NCBI GenBank assembly: GCA_033964015.1
Contig: CM066919.1
Coordinates: forward strand, 434,001 to 498,000
From: Scolanthus callimorphus
Taxonomy: Eukaryota > Cnidaria > Anthozoa > Actiniaria > Edwardsiidae
Direction of reading: 5' to 3'
DNA length: 64,000 nt
The stretch's first letter is position 1. Every line of letters starts with the position of its first letter. This document shows positions 1 through 10,830 of the stretch, piece after piece. The notes beneath the pieces are model-generated. The model ran no database searches. It saw nothing but the letters and a program-made list of their open reading frames with translations, and was not told the origin of the DNA. The position numbers and the translations under genes are program-made.

Positions 1-1203
1 TAAAATACTTAGAAGGTCAATTCATAGCTGGGATGAAACTGTTAGGTTGGAATGCCAATAAACACGTCTTGATTTAATTCTGCAGCTTAAGTTTAAATCC
101 GGACTGTTGAAAATATTCACAGCGAAATGTTTTTTTTTAGGAGAAATCTTCAGCTTGCTGGAGATGCGGGTCATTTCTCCAAATCAATTGGAGAACAGAA
201 CAGAATTTCCATAAAACATGGAGAAATTTTTAAATCAAGATGGTTGAAGTAGGTTATAAAAATTCCATATAAACTGGAGAACGAGTGCGGTGTCGAATAT
301 ACAATATGCAAGCGAATCTATATTGTCAACAATCAGTCGAACAAACTTTCCATAATACTTGTTTAAAACAGCTCGCTAAGTTGAGTAAATTATGAAGATT
401 GCAGGAGGGTACAAAACAAAACACATCATCTCTGACAGAGGTAGACGCTTCTAATTTTTGAGATTTGAAATGGAGAATTCATAAATCGCTTGGAGAAACT
501 GCAGCCACGGAGAAAGCCGATTGTTTCATTGTTCCGCTTTTTTTAGAAAACTTTTAGAACAACTGATGAGGCAAACTGTTACTATGGTGTGTACGCGGCG
601 AAATAAATAGCGTACGCCTGTTGTTGAAGCGCTAGCAGTATAGTTCCTTCTGCGACACAAATTTGACACATTTTTAGTAAAAAAAGAATACGCATTACAC
701 ATTTCATGTATTGCTTTTTGTCGTGCAGTTTCTCATGTTAACATTTCTGTTACGGACACTATGAGTAGACCAGACAGTTGTGGGGCTCTAGCTTGTATTA
801 CAAGTGAATGTAAACAAACTCTAGTGTTTAGTGTTCTAACACTAAAATATTAGTATCTTGTATTATGATGGTGCATAAAGCAAGCCTTGGTAGTGTCTAC
901 GAACACGATTTGGAGAAAACGGAAGATATAGAAATACCGCGAGATGCTTAACAAGTATATCAGAGGCCTGGTCTACTTTATCATGCATTAGTTATGATCT
1001 CCAGTCGTCACTCGCAGCACAGTTTATAGAGGGGAATTGTTAGGAAACTGACACTCTGTTATTGTACTATGTCTTTGTTCACTTTTTTCAGAGGAATCCT
1101 TTTGTTTGTGCAGGGTCATGGTACAGAAGTACCAAAATTCAGCCAGTAAGATTCAACGTAAAACCAGATATGCATACTAGATGACTGTGAAACAAAATTA
1201 GCC
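1..1203. other. gene-free AT-rich stretch
   Basis: No coding frame, RNA gene or clear repeat boundary could be supported. The words GGAGAA and TGGAGA recur between 140 and 500, which hints at a decayed short tandem or transposon remnant, but no unit could be defined. Confidence 0.4.
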
Positions 1204-1388
1204 TTATTATATAAACACCAATGAAATACCAGGTGATCTCCCGCGCGAAAACTTGATATCTTCACACGTGAAAATATCATGTTATTTTCACATGTGAAAA
1301 TATCACACTTGCCTTTGCTGAATGCTCGATTTTTAAGCTTAACTCAAATAAAATTTGAATTTCGTATTTCATTGATGTTTATATAATA
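1204..1388. mobile_element. inverted-repeat element (MITE-like), TTATTATATAAACA termini
   Basis: The left end reads TTATTATATAAACACCAATG and the right end is its near-exact reverse complement. The middle holds a second, shorter inverted repeat around CACGTG (about 1254-1308). There is no coding capacity. The right terminus overlaps the start of the composite palindrome that follows. Confidence 0.6.
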
Positions 1389-1705
1389 AACAGAACATTA
1401 CATGACCGCTTGGAGATACGAATTTTATCTTCTCGTGTTAAAAATTTATCTCACTCGTTCGCTGCGCTCACTCGTGAGATAAATTTTCAACACTCGAAGA
1501 TAAAATTCGTATCTCCGCGCGGCCATGTAATATCCTCTATATAGAGGATATTACACGGTGGCGCGAAGATATGGATTTTATTTTCGAGTGGCAAGAACAA
1601 TATTTTACGAACGAGCGCAGCGAGTGAGTAAAATATTGTTTTTGACACGAGAAAATGAAATCCATATCTTCAAGCCACCGTGTAATGTTCTTTTTATTAT
1701 ATGGA
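1381..1705. mobile_element. composite palindromic element built of two hairpins
   Basis: An outer inverted repeat (ATATAATAAACAGAACATTA at the left, its near complement at 1683-1703) encloses two separate long palindromes. The first is 1401-1527, bounded by CATGACCGC and GCGGCCATG. The second is 1554-1682, bounded by CACGGTGGC and GCCACCGTG. They are joined by a perfect 28-bp palindrome at 1527-1554. The arms of the two hairpins differ, yet both have the same kind of loop core (CGAACGAGCGCAGCGAGT or its complement). Open frames here on both strands are by-products of the symmetry. Confidence 0.75.
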
Positions 1706-2078
1706 TTAGAATTGACATAGTTGAACAACTCACTTGGTAAAGTCGAAAGTGTTTATTTGTGAAATGCTCCCTCAATCTTTCTGATTCCCAGTGTCGTTAA
1801 GAACTAATTTCCCTTTTGTGTTGCTGTAGCTTTCTCTGCCATAGTTGAAATAAGGTTTTTCTCTTTAGAACTAGAACAAAACTTAGTTTTGTGGCTTAAA
1901 ACTCGTATGACCGAGCGAGCGAGATTTCACTGCAGACGAAGTCAGGAAAACAACACTGCAAACGTGCACATCCGGGACATTCGGTACATAACTTTTTCAT
2001 ATTTTCACTAGTGAAGATATGGAAAATACGAGTGTTTTAGTTTCCGGTAAAACACTTGCATCCATATAATAAATTGTA

Positions 2079-2252
2079 TTCACACTAGAGACGGAAAACT
2101 CGTCTTAGTGTGAAACCGGGACGAGACGGATTTTTGACGGGAAATTTCAGTGTGAAATCGGGACGAGATGGATTTTTGATGGAAAATCGTCTGAATTCAT
2201 ATCTCGTCTGACGAAAAACCCGTCATGGCGAATTTCCGTCCTCTAGTGTGAA
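2079..2252. mobile_element. MITE with TTCACACTAGAGACGG termini
   Basis: The left terminus TTCACACTAGAGACGGAAA is mirrored by TTTCCGTCCTCTAGTGTGAA at the right. The interior holds two tandem copies of a roughly 45-bp segment (GGGACGAGACGGATTTTTGA, then GGGACGAGATGGATTTTTGA). It is non-coding. Confidence 0.65.
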
Positions 2253-2667
2253 AATGTGTATATTGTGCAGGGTCAATCATCACGTTATAGCCTCTCTCAA
2301 CATCCAGCTATTGTGTTGACCCTTTGAAATTTGCCGGGCTTCCCAACCATTCCACTCCCTTACAGTCAAAAGACATGAAGCGTGCCCCCCTAGTGTTCAA
2401 TAATCAATTCATTATATTCAACTCTTACTTATTGATTTCATTATTCAATCCAAAAATGCATTTTTTAATTCAATATTAAAATGTGAAATGTTCAAATTTC
2501 TGAATTTCTCTGTAATTATGCTCGCAGTAACGAAGAACGTTTCGATTTCGGGAGACTATGGACGTGCCTTTTGCTTGGAAAGTTACATTTGATGGTTTTA
2601 TGGAGCTCCCCGCGTCAAAGAGTAACGCATGGAATTTCTGCTGAAACCCACACAGAAGCAATTTAGG

Positions 2668-2825
2668 CCTACGGCAAACGCCGTACCAGAGTCGCGCCGT
2701 TCCAATACAAAACAATAGAAATTCCTTGATTTTATATTAAAAAAAGGAATAATGAAGCGGCATCCTTTGAAAAAGGAAAGGTTAGACAGAAGAAGAGCGG
2801 CTGAAGTTCGGCGTTTGCCGTAGGC
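2668..2825. mobile_element. MITE with CCTACGGCAAACGCCG termini
   Basis: CCTACGGCAAACGCCG at the left and CGGCGTTTGCCGTAGG at the right form a terminal inverted repeat about 158 bp apart. The interior is AT-rich. The minus-strand frame across it (2598-2879) is a by-product. Confidence 0.6.
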
Positions 2826-4170
2826 GTTTATAGAACACTTCCCATTCGTAAATACTGGAGCATAGTCGTCTTTTCGCAAAATGAATTTCTGCAGAAATTC
2901 CCGTGTAAGCCATAATTACAGTGCCAAATTCTGGCCAAAAGGTTTACTCCCTAATGCCAGCTGAACATACAGTTAGTCCCATTTTAAATAACGACCAAAA
3001 CCTACCTCAGCTCACCGACTATGGGTGTCTGACTAATACATTTCTACCAATGGCTCATCACTAAGAGAATGCATGTCTCAAGACAACCGTGTCCCCTATG
3101 ACAGACCGCTTATAACTGAAAACTTCGTGCACGCACTTCCAACGCACTTCCAACGCTTTCAATGTTATAAGTCACAGGTATAGGAGAAGGAGATTATATA
3201 AGCAAAAGAAAACAAAAATACTCGACCGATCATCACACCGTTCTTTCTTATGGTCACTTGGGTAATTATACTAAAAAAAAGTCAATGATTGAAAACAAAT
3301 GAAAAATGATCTATAAATCGCTCGGTCTGTGATAGGCATATCTCAAGAACATTGCGTATGGCCTTGCGGATGTTCACTCTTAGTGATGCGCTCCTGTCTC
3401 TGCTAATAAAGGCAAAACATACCTTAGAAATGTGATCTGGACAACTATCGATGGACTAAAATAAGTGCGGGGATTTGGTCGTATGGCTGAGAGCAATATT
3501 CAAGACAAGATTTGGGTGGTGAGTCCACCTGACATGCCTGACACAATAGAAGCTTTGGCAACTCTTTACAAGTTTTATTCACACCTAAACCGTTTATCTT
3601 TGGAATTTACTCCCAACAGGGCAACCATATTACCCATGATATTGGTATTTTCTAATAAACCAATAATTTTTTGTTTATGTCAGCAGAGATCACAGAAAAC
3701 ATACGACAGCAGTAAAATGTCCAAATAAGTGTTCAATGCATTGGAAGGATATTTTTTGCCAACGCACACATTTAGGCATGCTGTACTTGTAGCGCTACAG
3801 CCTATGTCAGGAGAGGAGGCACAACTCATTTGAATAACAAAGAACTAATATGGCTGCCAACGTCTAATTTGGGCATTAAGGGAAGATTTACAGCTAGGAA
3901 TTTAAAGTGTGTGATTTCTTACAATTATACAAAGTTTTTGGATACATTTGATCCTTGAATGAGGGATTTAGAGGCGTATAAGTTCGCAATGTTTTGCAAA
4001 GGACATGTGAGCAGCAGGGGAACAAAATGCCAAATATCGGCGTTCCCACAAGCCAATCTGTGCGATACGATCAAATTGAACCTTAGGCATGTACCTATCT
4101 TTTATGTTATTATCCTGGGTCTGCGCGTTGGGTGCTACGACGCGATTGTTTTCTGGTGGCTGCTCCTAGA
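2826..4170. other. gene-free stretch
   Basis: Several short frames are present, but none has splice signals, motifs or recognisable similarity. No repeat with clear ends was found. Confidence 0.4.
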
Positions 4171-4173
4171 CTA

Positions 4174-4508
4174 TAAATATATGACAGACAAAGTGAATAA
4201 AAAAGGCGTTGGGTGGTCCCCACCTGGCCTTGACCAAGCCATAATAACTGGGCAGTATAGACATCACTTGTCTTACCCCAGGGGTCTGATCTAACTAACA
4301 ACGTGCACGAGAGGTGACCTCCTATAGATATCCATCATCTTCTAAATATATGATAGACTGATAGTGAATAAAAAAGGCGTTGGGTGGTTCCCACCTGGCC
4401 TTGACCAAGCCATAATAACTGGGCAGTATAGACATCACTTGTCTCACCCCAGGGGTCAAATATAACTAACGTGCACGAGAGGTGATTTATATCCCTCATC
4501 TTCTAAAT
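4174..4508. repeat. two-copy tandem duplication, unit about 169 bp
   Basis: The segment containing GTGAATAAAAAAGGCGTTGG, ACCTGGCCTTGACCAAGCC and CTGGGCAGTATAGACATCAC occurs twice head to tail, with a few substitutions and small indels. It directly precedes the LINE remnant and could be part of an older element's untranslated sequence. Confidence 0.85.
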
Positions 4509-4509
4509 T

Positions 4510-4702
4510 AGTGATATTATGACACTGTTGTCAGGAAAAACGAACTGCTATATCAAGCTCAATATGGATTTCGTAAATGTTATTCTATCCAGCATGAAAT
4601 ACTGGACATAATTAATTCAATTCAAACAATATGCATGGATAAAGGTCTCTTCTCGTGTGGGATTTTCCTCGATCTGAAAAAAGCTTTTGATATGGTCAAT
4701 TA
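4510..4702 (+). pseudogene. LINE reverse transcriptase remnant, first piece (CR1/Jockey-like)
   Basis: The plus-strand translation gives YQAQYGFRK followed about 35 residues later by GIFLDLKKAFDMVN. These are the fingers and palm motifs of a non-LTR retrotransposon reverse transcriptase (the usual form is FLDLKKAFD.V.H). No 5' part or start is present. The frame stops where the CCCGGC element begins at 4703. Later pieces of the same gene follow at 5216-5746 and 6289-6350. Confidence 0.8.
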
Positions 4703-4935
4703 CCCGGCGTAACTAATTGATAAAATTGATAATTGGTACCAATTGATAATCAATTGATATCAATTAGTAAATTGATTATCAATTGGTATCAGCAATTGAT
4801 AGCCAATTGATAACCAAAATCTCAGTGAGTGGAATTGATAAAAATTGATAAACAATTGATAATAATTGACAAACAATTGATAAACAATTGATAATAATTG
4901 ATAAACAATTGATAGCAATTGATAACTTTTTTCCT
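4703..4935. mobile_element. CCCGGC-type element fragment carrying AATTGATA subrepeats
   Basis: It starts CCCGGCGTAACTAATTGATA. About 230 bp then consist almost entirely of AATTGATA, AATTGATAA and their complements in both orientations. The terminus matches that of the complete element at 50950-51758 (CCCGGCATAACTAATCGAAC), but the internal octamer differs. It interrupts the LINE. The opposite end (a GCCGGG terminus) was not found before the LINE resumes near 5216, so this copy looks truncated or rearranged. Confidence 0.7.
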
Positions 4936-5215
4936 CGATCTTCGAGGTAGATTTTTGAAGTTATAGAAGGTTTCACCTATTGCATGATCAGAGCTTGAAA
5001 ATAATTTTCTTTGAATCGATCAATGAACCGTGGATATAAATCCTGTGTGAATAATGGTCATTGGAAATATCCCGGCCCACTGCTCGTGATAAATTTTACT
5101 CAAGAGTCAAAGGGATATTTGGCTAATAAATCGGCGGACATTGATAACAAAATAACAAAAGAATGGTTCTCATGTTAATGATGAAAGAAACAATTATCCA
5201 TCCAGTAGAATTAGA
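4936..5215. other. interruption inside the LINE remnant
   Basis: This segment shows neither reverse transcriptase similarity nor clear repeats. It may be the decayed right part of the CCCGGC element. Confidence 0.3.
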
Positions 5216-5746
5216 ATGTTCTTATCTTACTTAGAGTGATCAAAAACAGACTACCGAAGTCAAGGGCCAAAGTATATCTTACCAAGCGTCTGTCAACTGT
5301 GGTGTACCCCAGATCAATACTTGTTTCGACCATGCTGTTTCTTATTTATATGAACGACAAACAGTACTCTTCCGAAAATGGAGTTTTTTCGTATTTGCAG
5401 ACGATATACTAATATCCTTTGTGCTGATAAGAATTTGAAGCCATGGAGAGTTATTAATCACGAACTTAAGCTACGGTCTCTGATTAGCTTACGGCAAATT
5501 GATTAACTTTGAACATTAAAAAGTCTAAGTTTGTTATTTTTCGCCCATATCAGAAACGAATGACAATACACTTAAAATATCAATTAATGACAATGGCAAG
5601 GGTAAGCCCGTAAGCCGTGAAGGCAAAAATTATGTTAAATACCTATGAGTTTGGTTTTAACCTTTTAATATCAGAACACAAAAAAGCAAACTGTGGGATT
5701 GCTCGCCAAACTGAGACATTTCGTTCCACAGAAGGTGTTACTAAGG
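5216..5746 (+). pseudogene. LINE reverse transcriptase remnant, second piece
   Basis: In shifting plus-strand frames one reads QKQTTEVKGQS, NCGVPQ, MLFLIYMND and FADD (the reverse transcriptase catalytic box), then LTLNIKKSKFVIFRPYQK and LLAKLRHFVPQKVLL. That is the normal order of conserved blocks in CR1/Jockey-like ORF2. Several frame changes and stops show it is dead. It ends at CTAAGG, where a MITE is inserted. Confidence 0.8.
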
Positions 5747-6282
5747 CCCTGTCCACACTAAACGCGTTTTCAAAAGTATTCGTTTTCAAACTTATACGGC
5801 GGATTCGTAGCGTGTTAGTGTGGACGGGAGATTCGGAAAATTTAGCTCCACAAAAAGCGATCAGTTTTTATTTGATGTTGACATGTGCAAGGACAGTCTC
5901 AAATAAAGTGGTACAGTTGAAGTCATCGTTTTCATTTTTATCCGGATCGACCGTCCACACTAAAACGATCTGCATACGGATTCGTTTTGATTCACTTTCG
6001 AGAGCGTTTTCAAACTTATACGGATTCGATGAAAACGATCAGCGTGTTAGTGTGGATGGAAGGCCTAAACGTATCAAAAAGTATACGGATTCAAACGAAA
6101 ACGTGTTAGAGTGGTTTTCATCCGACTGTGAAATAGTTACTAACCAAATACGCACTACTATACACTATGAAAGTCATTTTATTGTATTCTCCTTATTAAG
6201 TATGACTAGTAGGCACTATTAAACACTGACTAATAGATTTTGTTTCACAGTCGGATGAAAACCGCTCTAGTGTGGACGGGGT
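5747..6282. mobile_element. MITE with CCCTGTCCACACTA termini, inserted in the LINE
   Basis: The termini are CCCTGTCCACACTA and, in complement, CCCCGTCCACACTA. CTAAGG flanks both sides (5741-5746 and 6283-6288). The interior repeats CGTTTTCAAACTTATACGG-like words in both orientations. LINE coding similarity resumes directly after the right CTAAGG (RIYQALIFPYNYA), so the six bases are a genuine target-site duplication. The long plus-strand frame 5617-6222 is not a gene: it starts in LINE sequence and runs through this element. Confidence 0.85.
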
Positions 6283-6288
6283 CTAAGG

Positions 6289-6360
6289 ATCTATCAAGCA
6301 CTAATTTTTCCATATAATTATGCAACCATAGTCTGGGGACTAGTAGTATAGCTAGTATTA
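6289..6360 (+). pseudogene. LINE reverse transcriptase remnant, third piece
   Basis: It begins RIYQALIFPYNYATIVWG, the block that follows the FVPQKVLL block in CR1/Jockey-like LINEs. It continues the piece before the MITE. Similarity fades by about 6360. Confidence 0.65.
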
Positions 6361-7560
6361 GAAGTTCGAGAAATTTTGTACAAGAAGTCAAAAAATGAGA
6401 TAACAGAAAAGTATAAGATCTATTGACTAGATTTTAGTGTCTTTTGAAAAGGTGAGAATATAGGAAATGACTTGGCTTTTCGAAGAATGTTAATTTGTCG
6501 AGCAAAAATGGGTGAAAAATGTGATTCCAACGTCGATAGCACCCGAGTCCCTATAGGTTCTGAATATTATCGTTGGAACTTTTTCCATCAGAAAGGTTTC
6601 CATCAGAATTTCTTTGCGGACTAAACAACAAAAGTCACTAACAATGAATCGAAATGAAAGATTTTTATGTTTGCATTTAGTAGTTTTGACTGCTCACTAA
6701 GGGACGTGTCATTATTTACCGGGGGAGGAGGGCTCCCATTTTTTCAAATAGGGCTAAAAAAAATTAGGACCCTCCCCTTGAAAATAACAAAAAAAAATGT
6801 GACCCTCCCCCAGTCATAGGTAAAAAAAAATTGGGACCCTCCCCCATGCAATTTATTTCTGAAAAACCTGTTAGATAGACTATTGTCCAAGTGACTTCTG
6901 TCATGCACCAGCCAATTGACATCACGGCCCCCCGATTTAACATTCACTAAGTGTTAAATGTTACTTTTTTCCCGGTCACCAGGACATGGTCGTTGTTAAA
7001 GCTCCAGGAATAAAACCAAGCCTGTTGGTTTTATTCTTCACGCGCTACAAATTATTATTATTCATGTGCGTGAAGCGCAGCCCAAAAACAAATTTCTATG
7101 CAGCTTGTATTAAACGTCGAACTCACTTCTTTCGAACATATTGACTGCCAACCAGGCGTATCACTGGAGGGCTTTTGGGGGTTTTCATTTGTCCTTGCCA
7201 AGATACACATGCTTGTACACACCGCACACACGGCGATTTGGCTTTATGAATGCCAGTGACTTCGCCATCAAGTGATTTCGCCATCACCAATTTCGCCATC
7301 ACATCTGGTGAGATCGCCACCGGTGGCGATGTCAACATCGGAAGTCAACACCGGTGGCGAAATCAACTTCTATTTGAAGTGCAATTGGAACTATATTTTT
7401 CATGTTTTTTTTTCAGTCTTTGACCTAAGTATAATTGTCTAACTTTAGTTATTCGAATGACGGATGATTCTTCGAATAACTTAAGTTAGCTCATTCGTTG
7501 TTTAATGAACATGTAATGTTTTTGTGCATGGTTGTATGTCAGAAGCATTTGGTCATGAAT
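6361..7560. other. gene-free stretch with decayed repeats
   Basis: About 6700-6860 holds a dispersed-looking segment rich in GGACCCTCCCC and poly-A tracts. At 7255-7365 there is an array of TTCGCCATCA words and an inverted repeat around CGCCACCGGTGGCG. A short hairpin lies at 7443-7487 (TTATTCGAA arms). No gene could be supported. Confidence 0.4.
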
Positions 7561-8389
7561 TTATTTCATTTGCCGGGTGTTCCTAAAGGAACCGTTTTGG
7601 AGCCTCAAACTCCTTAATGTGCACGACCGGTTGGCCCGTGGCAACTTTGCGCAGGACTTCATCAGCTGTCTTCCTGTTGTTTCTCGGTCCATGTACCGCC
7701 TCCACAGCTCATGTATCCTGGTTTGCAAGTTCCGGTATTTTCTCCTCTGCATCCGAGTTAGTTTACCATCGTTGACCAGCCGCATCTGAATGGAAACAAG
7801 CGTGTCTTCTCTGTGTAACAGCTGAACCAGCATGTAGAAAGGAAGGCCGCAACGGTAACTGGCTCGCCTATTGAGAGCATGGTGCCAACCCTCAATGTCA
7901 TTGTTTGTCCGTATGGGTAGCTGGAACACGGACCAGTCTTTCACAGGAAATGTTGTGTTTTCAATCCACTGTCTGCGGACGTAGTCCATCAACTGTGTAA
8001 GGGGCTCGCCTCTTGCTGGCTGGACCAGGAACTCGAACTGGGCAGGGATCTCTGTGTCGGGTAGAAACGGCAGTGCAAGTAAACGTCTAACCAGTGTGTA
8101 CGTTCCAGCATCTTGGGTGTAGGCTAATTGCAAACCTAGCTCTTGAACCTGAAAAATACATTACGGGATGATTGTTAAGTATTGTGAAATACTGACATTT
8201 ACCCTGTTGAGTGAACATACGTATTTGCAGGCCAATTTTAGTTTTATGATACTGATTACAGCATTTACCTTTCTCCAAACTGCTTGCGTCCAATGAAAGA
8301 CACACCCTTGTAGCTTGACATTACGTAGCACGGCCTTGATGGCTGCCCAGATGGCCTTCTCCCAATTCGGACTTAGATAGTTGATGCGT
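7561..8389 (-). CDS. MULE-type transposase, C-terminal part, two exons
   Basis: Reading the minus strand, an exon at 8389-8269 encodes NWEKAIWAAI, then GCVFHWTQAVWRK. It ends at a donor AAAG|GTAAAT. A 120-bp intron (8268-8149) follows, and the acceptor TTTTTCAG opens an in-phase last exon 8148-7561 that starts VQELGLQLAY, contains TNNDIEGWHHALN and stops at 7561. The order GC.FH..Q and then NN..E.WH is typical of the MULE transposase family, the nuclease of Mutator-like DNA transposons. The region that would carry the first catalytic aspartates is not found upstream, so the gene is 5'-truncated or its earlier exons are lost. The exon's 5' boundary (TTTATTTACAG at 8390) lies in a duplicated 37-bp segment. 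It could be a dead transposon or a domesticated fragment. No terminal inverted repeats were seen. Confidence 0.7.
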
Positions 8390-8445
8390 CTGTAAATAAA
8401 TTCGGACTTCTGATAGCTGATGCGTCTGTAAATAAATTCGAAATG
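8375..8445. repeat. short tandem duplication of a splice acceptor
   Basis: A segment of about 37 bp ending (minus strand) in TTTATTTACAGACGCATCA is duplicated. It therefore provides two identical 3' splice-site candidates ahead of the MULE exon. Confidence 0.6.
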
Positions 8446-8515
8446 TTTAGAATTGGAACGGTTTCTCACCGACGAAAGACTTACACCGTTCTTTTACGTA
8501 TTGATTCTAACTTAC

Positions 8516-8753
8516 CGTGCGAACCCTCCTCGATGCGGGTGCTCTCAGCCGGAGGAGCAAAGTCTTCGTGAGCCATGCCGACGCAAGGCACACAAACCCA
8601 ATCTATACCGCCATTCTGGACAGCTTGACGGTAGGTTGCTCTATCAAACACCGGTACCGCAGGTGCGGTGTTGCCATAATCCACAGCCATCGCACTGGAG
8701 TGCCTCCTCAGGCGGGGACGTACGTGATTGCCGCAATCGATGCAAGGATGCAT
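8516..8753 (-). CDS. candidate first coding exon with CxxC pairs
   Basis: An ATG at 8753 (minus strand) opens 79 codons containing CIDC near the start and CVPC about 55 residues later, a pattern that could bind one zinc ion. The exon ends at a strong donor (CACG|GTAAGTTAG) in phase 1. The next downstream exon (8389-8269) needs a phase-2 partner, so the two do not join cleanly. Either an exon is missing, or the frame is broken, or these are two genes. The family was not recognised. Confidence 0.45.
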
Positions 8754-8759
8754 GATGAT

Positions 8760-9423
8760 GATGATATTAATTGAGTTGTATAGAGTTGTGATCGTAATCG
8801 AGTTTGGTTGAATAATGATCTCGATCTGAAAAGCTTGCCCTTTTATGATCCATGCCGGATCGAAATTGTGAATACATGAATAAATTTGCGAACGCTCACG
8901 TCCGAGGAAACATGCCATGACATGCAAATTACTTTTTAATGTATTCACAATTTCGATCCGATGTCAACCAAGCTCAGCTATGATGAATTTTGGATCGAAC
9001 AAACTTTCGCTGTTTTCTGACGTACAGTTAAGATCGCCTTATAAACAACTACGAAAAAACTAAGCACGGTTTCATCACAATGGCATATGGATGTGGGAAG
9101 GGGTTCGTGATTTCCCCCTTCCATAAACTGCTGGAGTTACATTACTAATAACCTCCCATCAGCATGAGTACCCCGTCCCACCATGCCGGAATAAATGAAG
9201 TGAGCCCAAAAGGATTTTTTTTTTTTGCACTGGTCTCCCTGATTGTTGCGACAAAATCACGCGTGTGTCCGTCTCTCAAATCGGTCAAAGAACCCGTGAA
9301 AATCGAAAGCGCTATTTGACTTCGGAATTGTTTATATCTCAGTGGGGGGAGAGAAGAAACAGGTCAAGTAAAAATCGTCTAAGGACTAATAATTTTTTTT
9401 AGTTTATATTATTTATATTTTTT
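8760..9423. other. gene-free stretch
   Basis: Apart from an imperfect inverted repeat (CAATTTCGATCCG-like words near 8850 and 8945), nothing could be supported. Confidence 0.35.
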
Positions 9424-9564
9424 CGGCTTTATCCCTCGCTTAAAAATAGCTTGAATTAGAACTTAGCCGAAAGTGAATCTCTTCCAACAAAAACATGCCC
9501 ACTGAAGGGATTTCCTCCTTCTCTTCGGGATTGTGTCCTTCGTTTTTGCGATAGAGCCGTCAGG
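9424..9564. repeat. dispersed repeat, copy 1 (direct pair with 11686-11825)
   Basis: It shares the order TCCCTCGCTTA, GCTTGAATTAGAACTTAGCC, TTCCAACAAAAACA, CTTCGGG and CAGG with 11686-11825 in the same orientation. Divergence is substantial. The pair flanks the minus-strand gene at 9804-10634. Confidence 0.7.
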
Positions 9565-9803
9565 ATTTATACTTAGAAAATATTATATTCATGACGTTCA
9601 CGGACTTTGTTTTGTGTCTAGCTTAGGGGGGACAATGAACAAATATATTTATAATGGAAGGGGGGACTTAATTTTTTTAACCCTGAAATGCAAAATCCCC
9701 CCCTCTCTCTGGAAATTTGTTAATGAACTTTTCCTTAAACTGGATTGTTAAAAAAACTGACTGGCGAATCATTGACCCTTCAAAACATAGAATCTAGTCA
9801 TAC

Positions 9804-10634
9804 CTTGTTTGTCATGGTGGTTAAGCTTGATTTCAAGGCTAGTTCCACAGTCGTCCGCAACCTCGAGAGTTTTTGGTAACAGACCAAGATTCTCTGCAAA
9901 CCATAAACCCGCATCTGCTTTTTCTCTGTAAAACATAAAACAAAAACCAATAAATTCACATATCTAATAATTTCAGAGACTGTGCACAAAAACAAAGCGC
10001 ATGTGTGACTGTTTTTCGTAAACGATTTGTTTTCTTTAACAAACAAGTAAGTTATTACCTCAAGTCTTTCAATCTACGCTGCTTCTGTCTTTTGCTGATT
10101 TCACTAAACTTTTTCAGCTCTCGCGTCTTTCGGGACATCTCGTCATAGAGCTCTTGTGATTTCGCTTTAAAGAACATACACGGATTTTAATACAGAACTT
10201 AGCTTTACCTGCGATTCAAATAACGGATTCCAAATAACAGTGAGCTAAAACCTACCCTCATTTTCGTCACGTAAGCGCTCGTTGTCGAGTTCGAGACGCA
10301 AAATTGCGTCGGTGGGAGATGAATCCATCTCTTCTTTTCCGATGGACAAGAGTGACCAGACATCGCGCCTCAGCTTCTCACGAACTCTAGTGTTCTTGCT
10401 TTTGCAAGCTTTCATTTTGTTAGTCATATAAACTATCTTGCAGCCTAGCGCGTTTCCGATACGCTTCCAGCAACTGGGCTTAAGACGGTACCCAAGCCAT
10501 CGTAAGTTAGCTTGAAGTACCTCGAAAGCAGCCTTTTGGTCGGAATTGCCATACTTCCTCCATTTCCACAGAGCCTCTCCGTTTATCTCTAGTGTGTAAA
10601 TCAGGCTTCCACGATGCGGTGGTATCATATTCAA
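9804..10634 (-). CDS. uncharacterised spliced gene, basic N-part and coiled-coil part
   Basis: Three minus-strand exons join in phase. Exon A (10634-10256, open further up to about 10666) ends at donor GAGG|GTAGGT. Exon B (10164-10059) lies between acceptor TTTAAAG and donor TTGAG|GTAATA. Exon C (9925-9804) lies between acceptor TTTTACAG and donor CAAG|GTATGA. The product contains PPHRGSLIYTLEINGEALWK, then a basic Trp/Cys-rich stretch (WLGYRLKPSCWKRIGNALGC), then RLELDNERLRDENE and KSQELYDEMSRKTRELKKF, which form a predicted coiled coil. Exon C adds GLWFAENLGLLPKTLEV. All three junctions keep the phase, which supports a real spliced gene. The 3' end was not located. The family was not identified; a DNA-binding or transposon-associated protein is possible. 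Confidence 0.6.
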
Positions 10635-10666
10635 GTAGGCAGGTACGATCGGGGGTTCTACGAGCT

Positions 10667-10830
10667 CTGAAAAGAGCTCCGATCGACCTTTGCTTTCTCG
10701 AATACAGACGACATGTTTTGAGTACTACTCCGTTCGATGGTTTGTGCTGATCTGAGATATGTGCGAAGAGGCCCCAGTGTTTTCTTGTTTGCGTTGAACC
10801 GTATTGGCACACGAAACAATAGAATGTGAG
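10667..10830 (-). CDS. zinc-finger-like segment upstream of the coiled-coil gene
   Basis: A minus-strand frame reads CFVCQYGSTQTRKHWGLFAH followed by ISDQH, a C-x2-C ... H-x4-H arrangement like an atypical C2H2 finger. It then reads HKPSNGVVLKTCRLYSRKQ. It lies one frame away from exon A of the following gene, and no ordinary intron fits between them. This is therefore either a separate exon with unseen borders or the same gene after a one-base frameshift near 10665. Confidence 0.4.

Noticed and set aside
1537..1740. Overlapping frames on both strands
   Set aside because: Both are produced by the symmetry of the palindrome at 1554-1682.
5617..6222. 201-codon plus-strand open frame
   Set aside because: It starts in LINE sequence and continues through a MITE; LINE similarity in the first part is in other frames.
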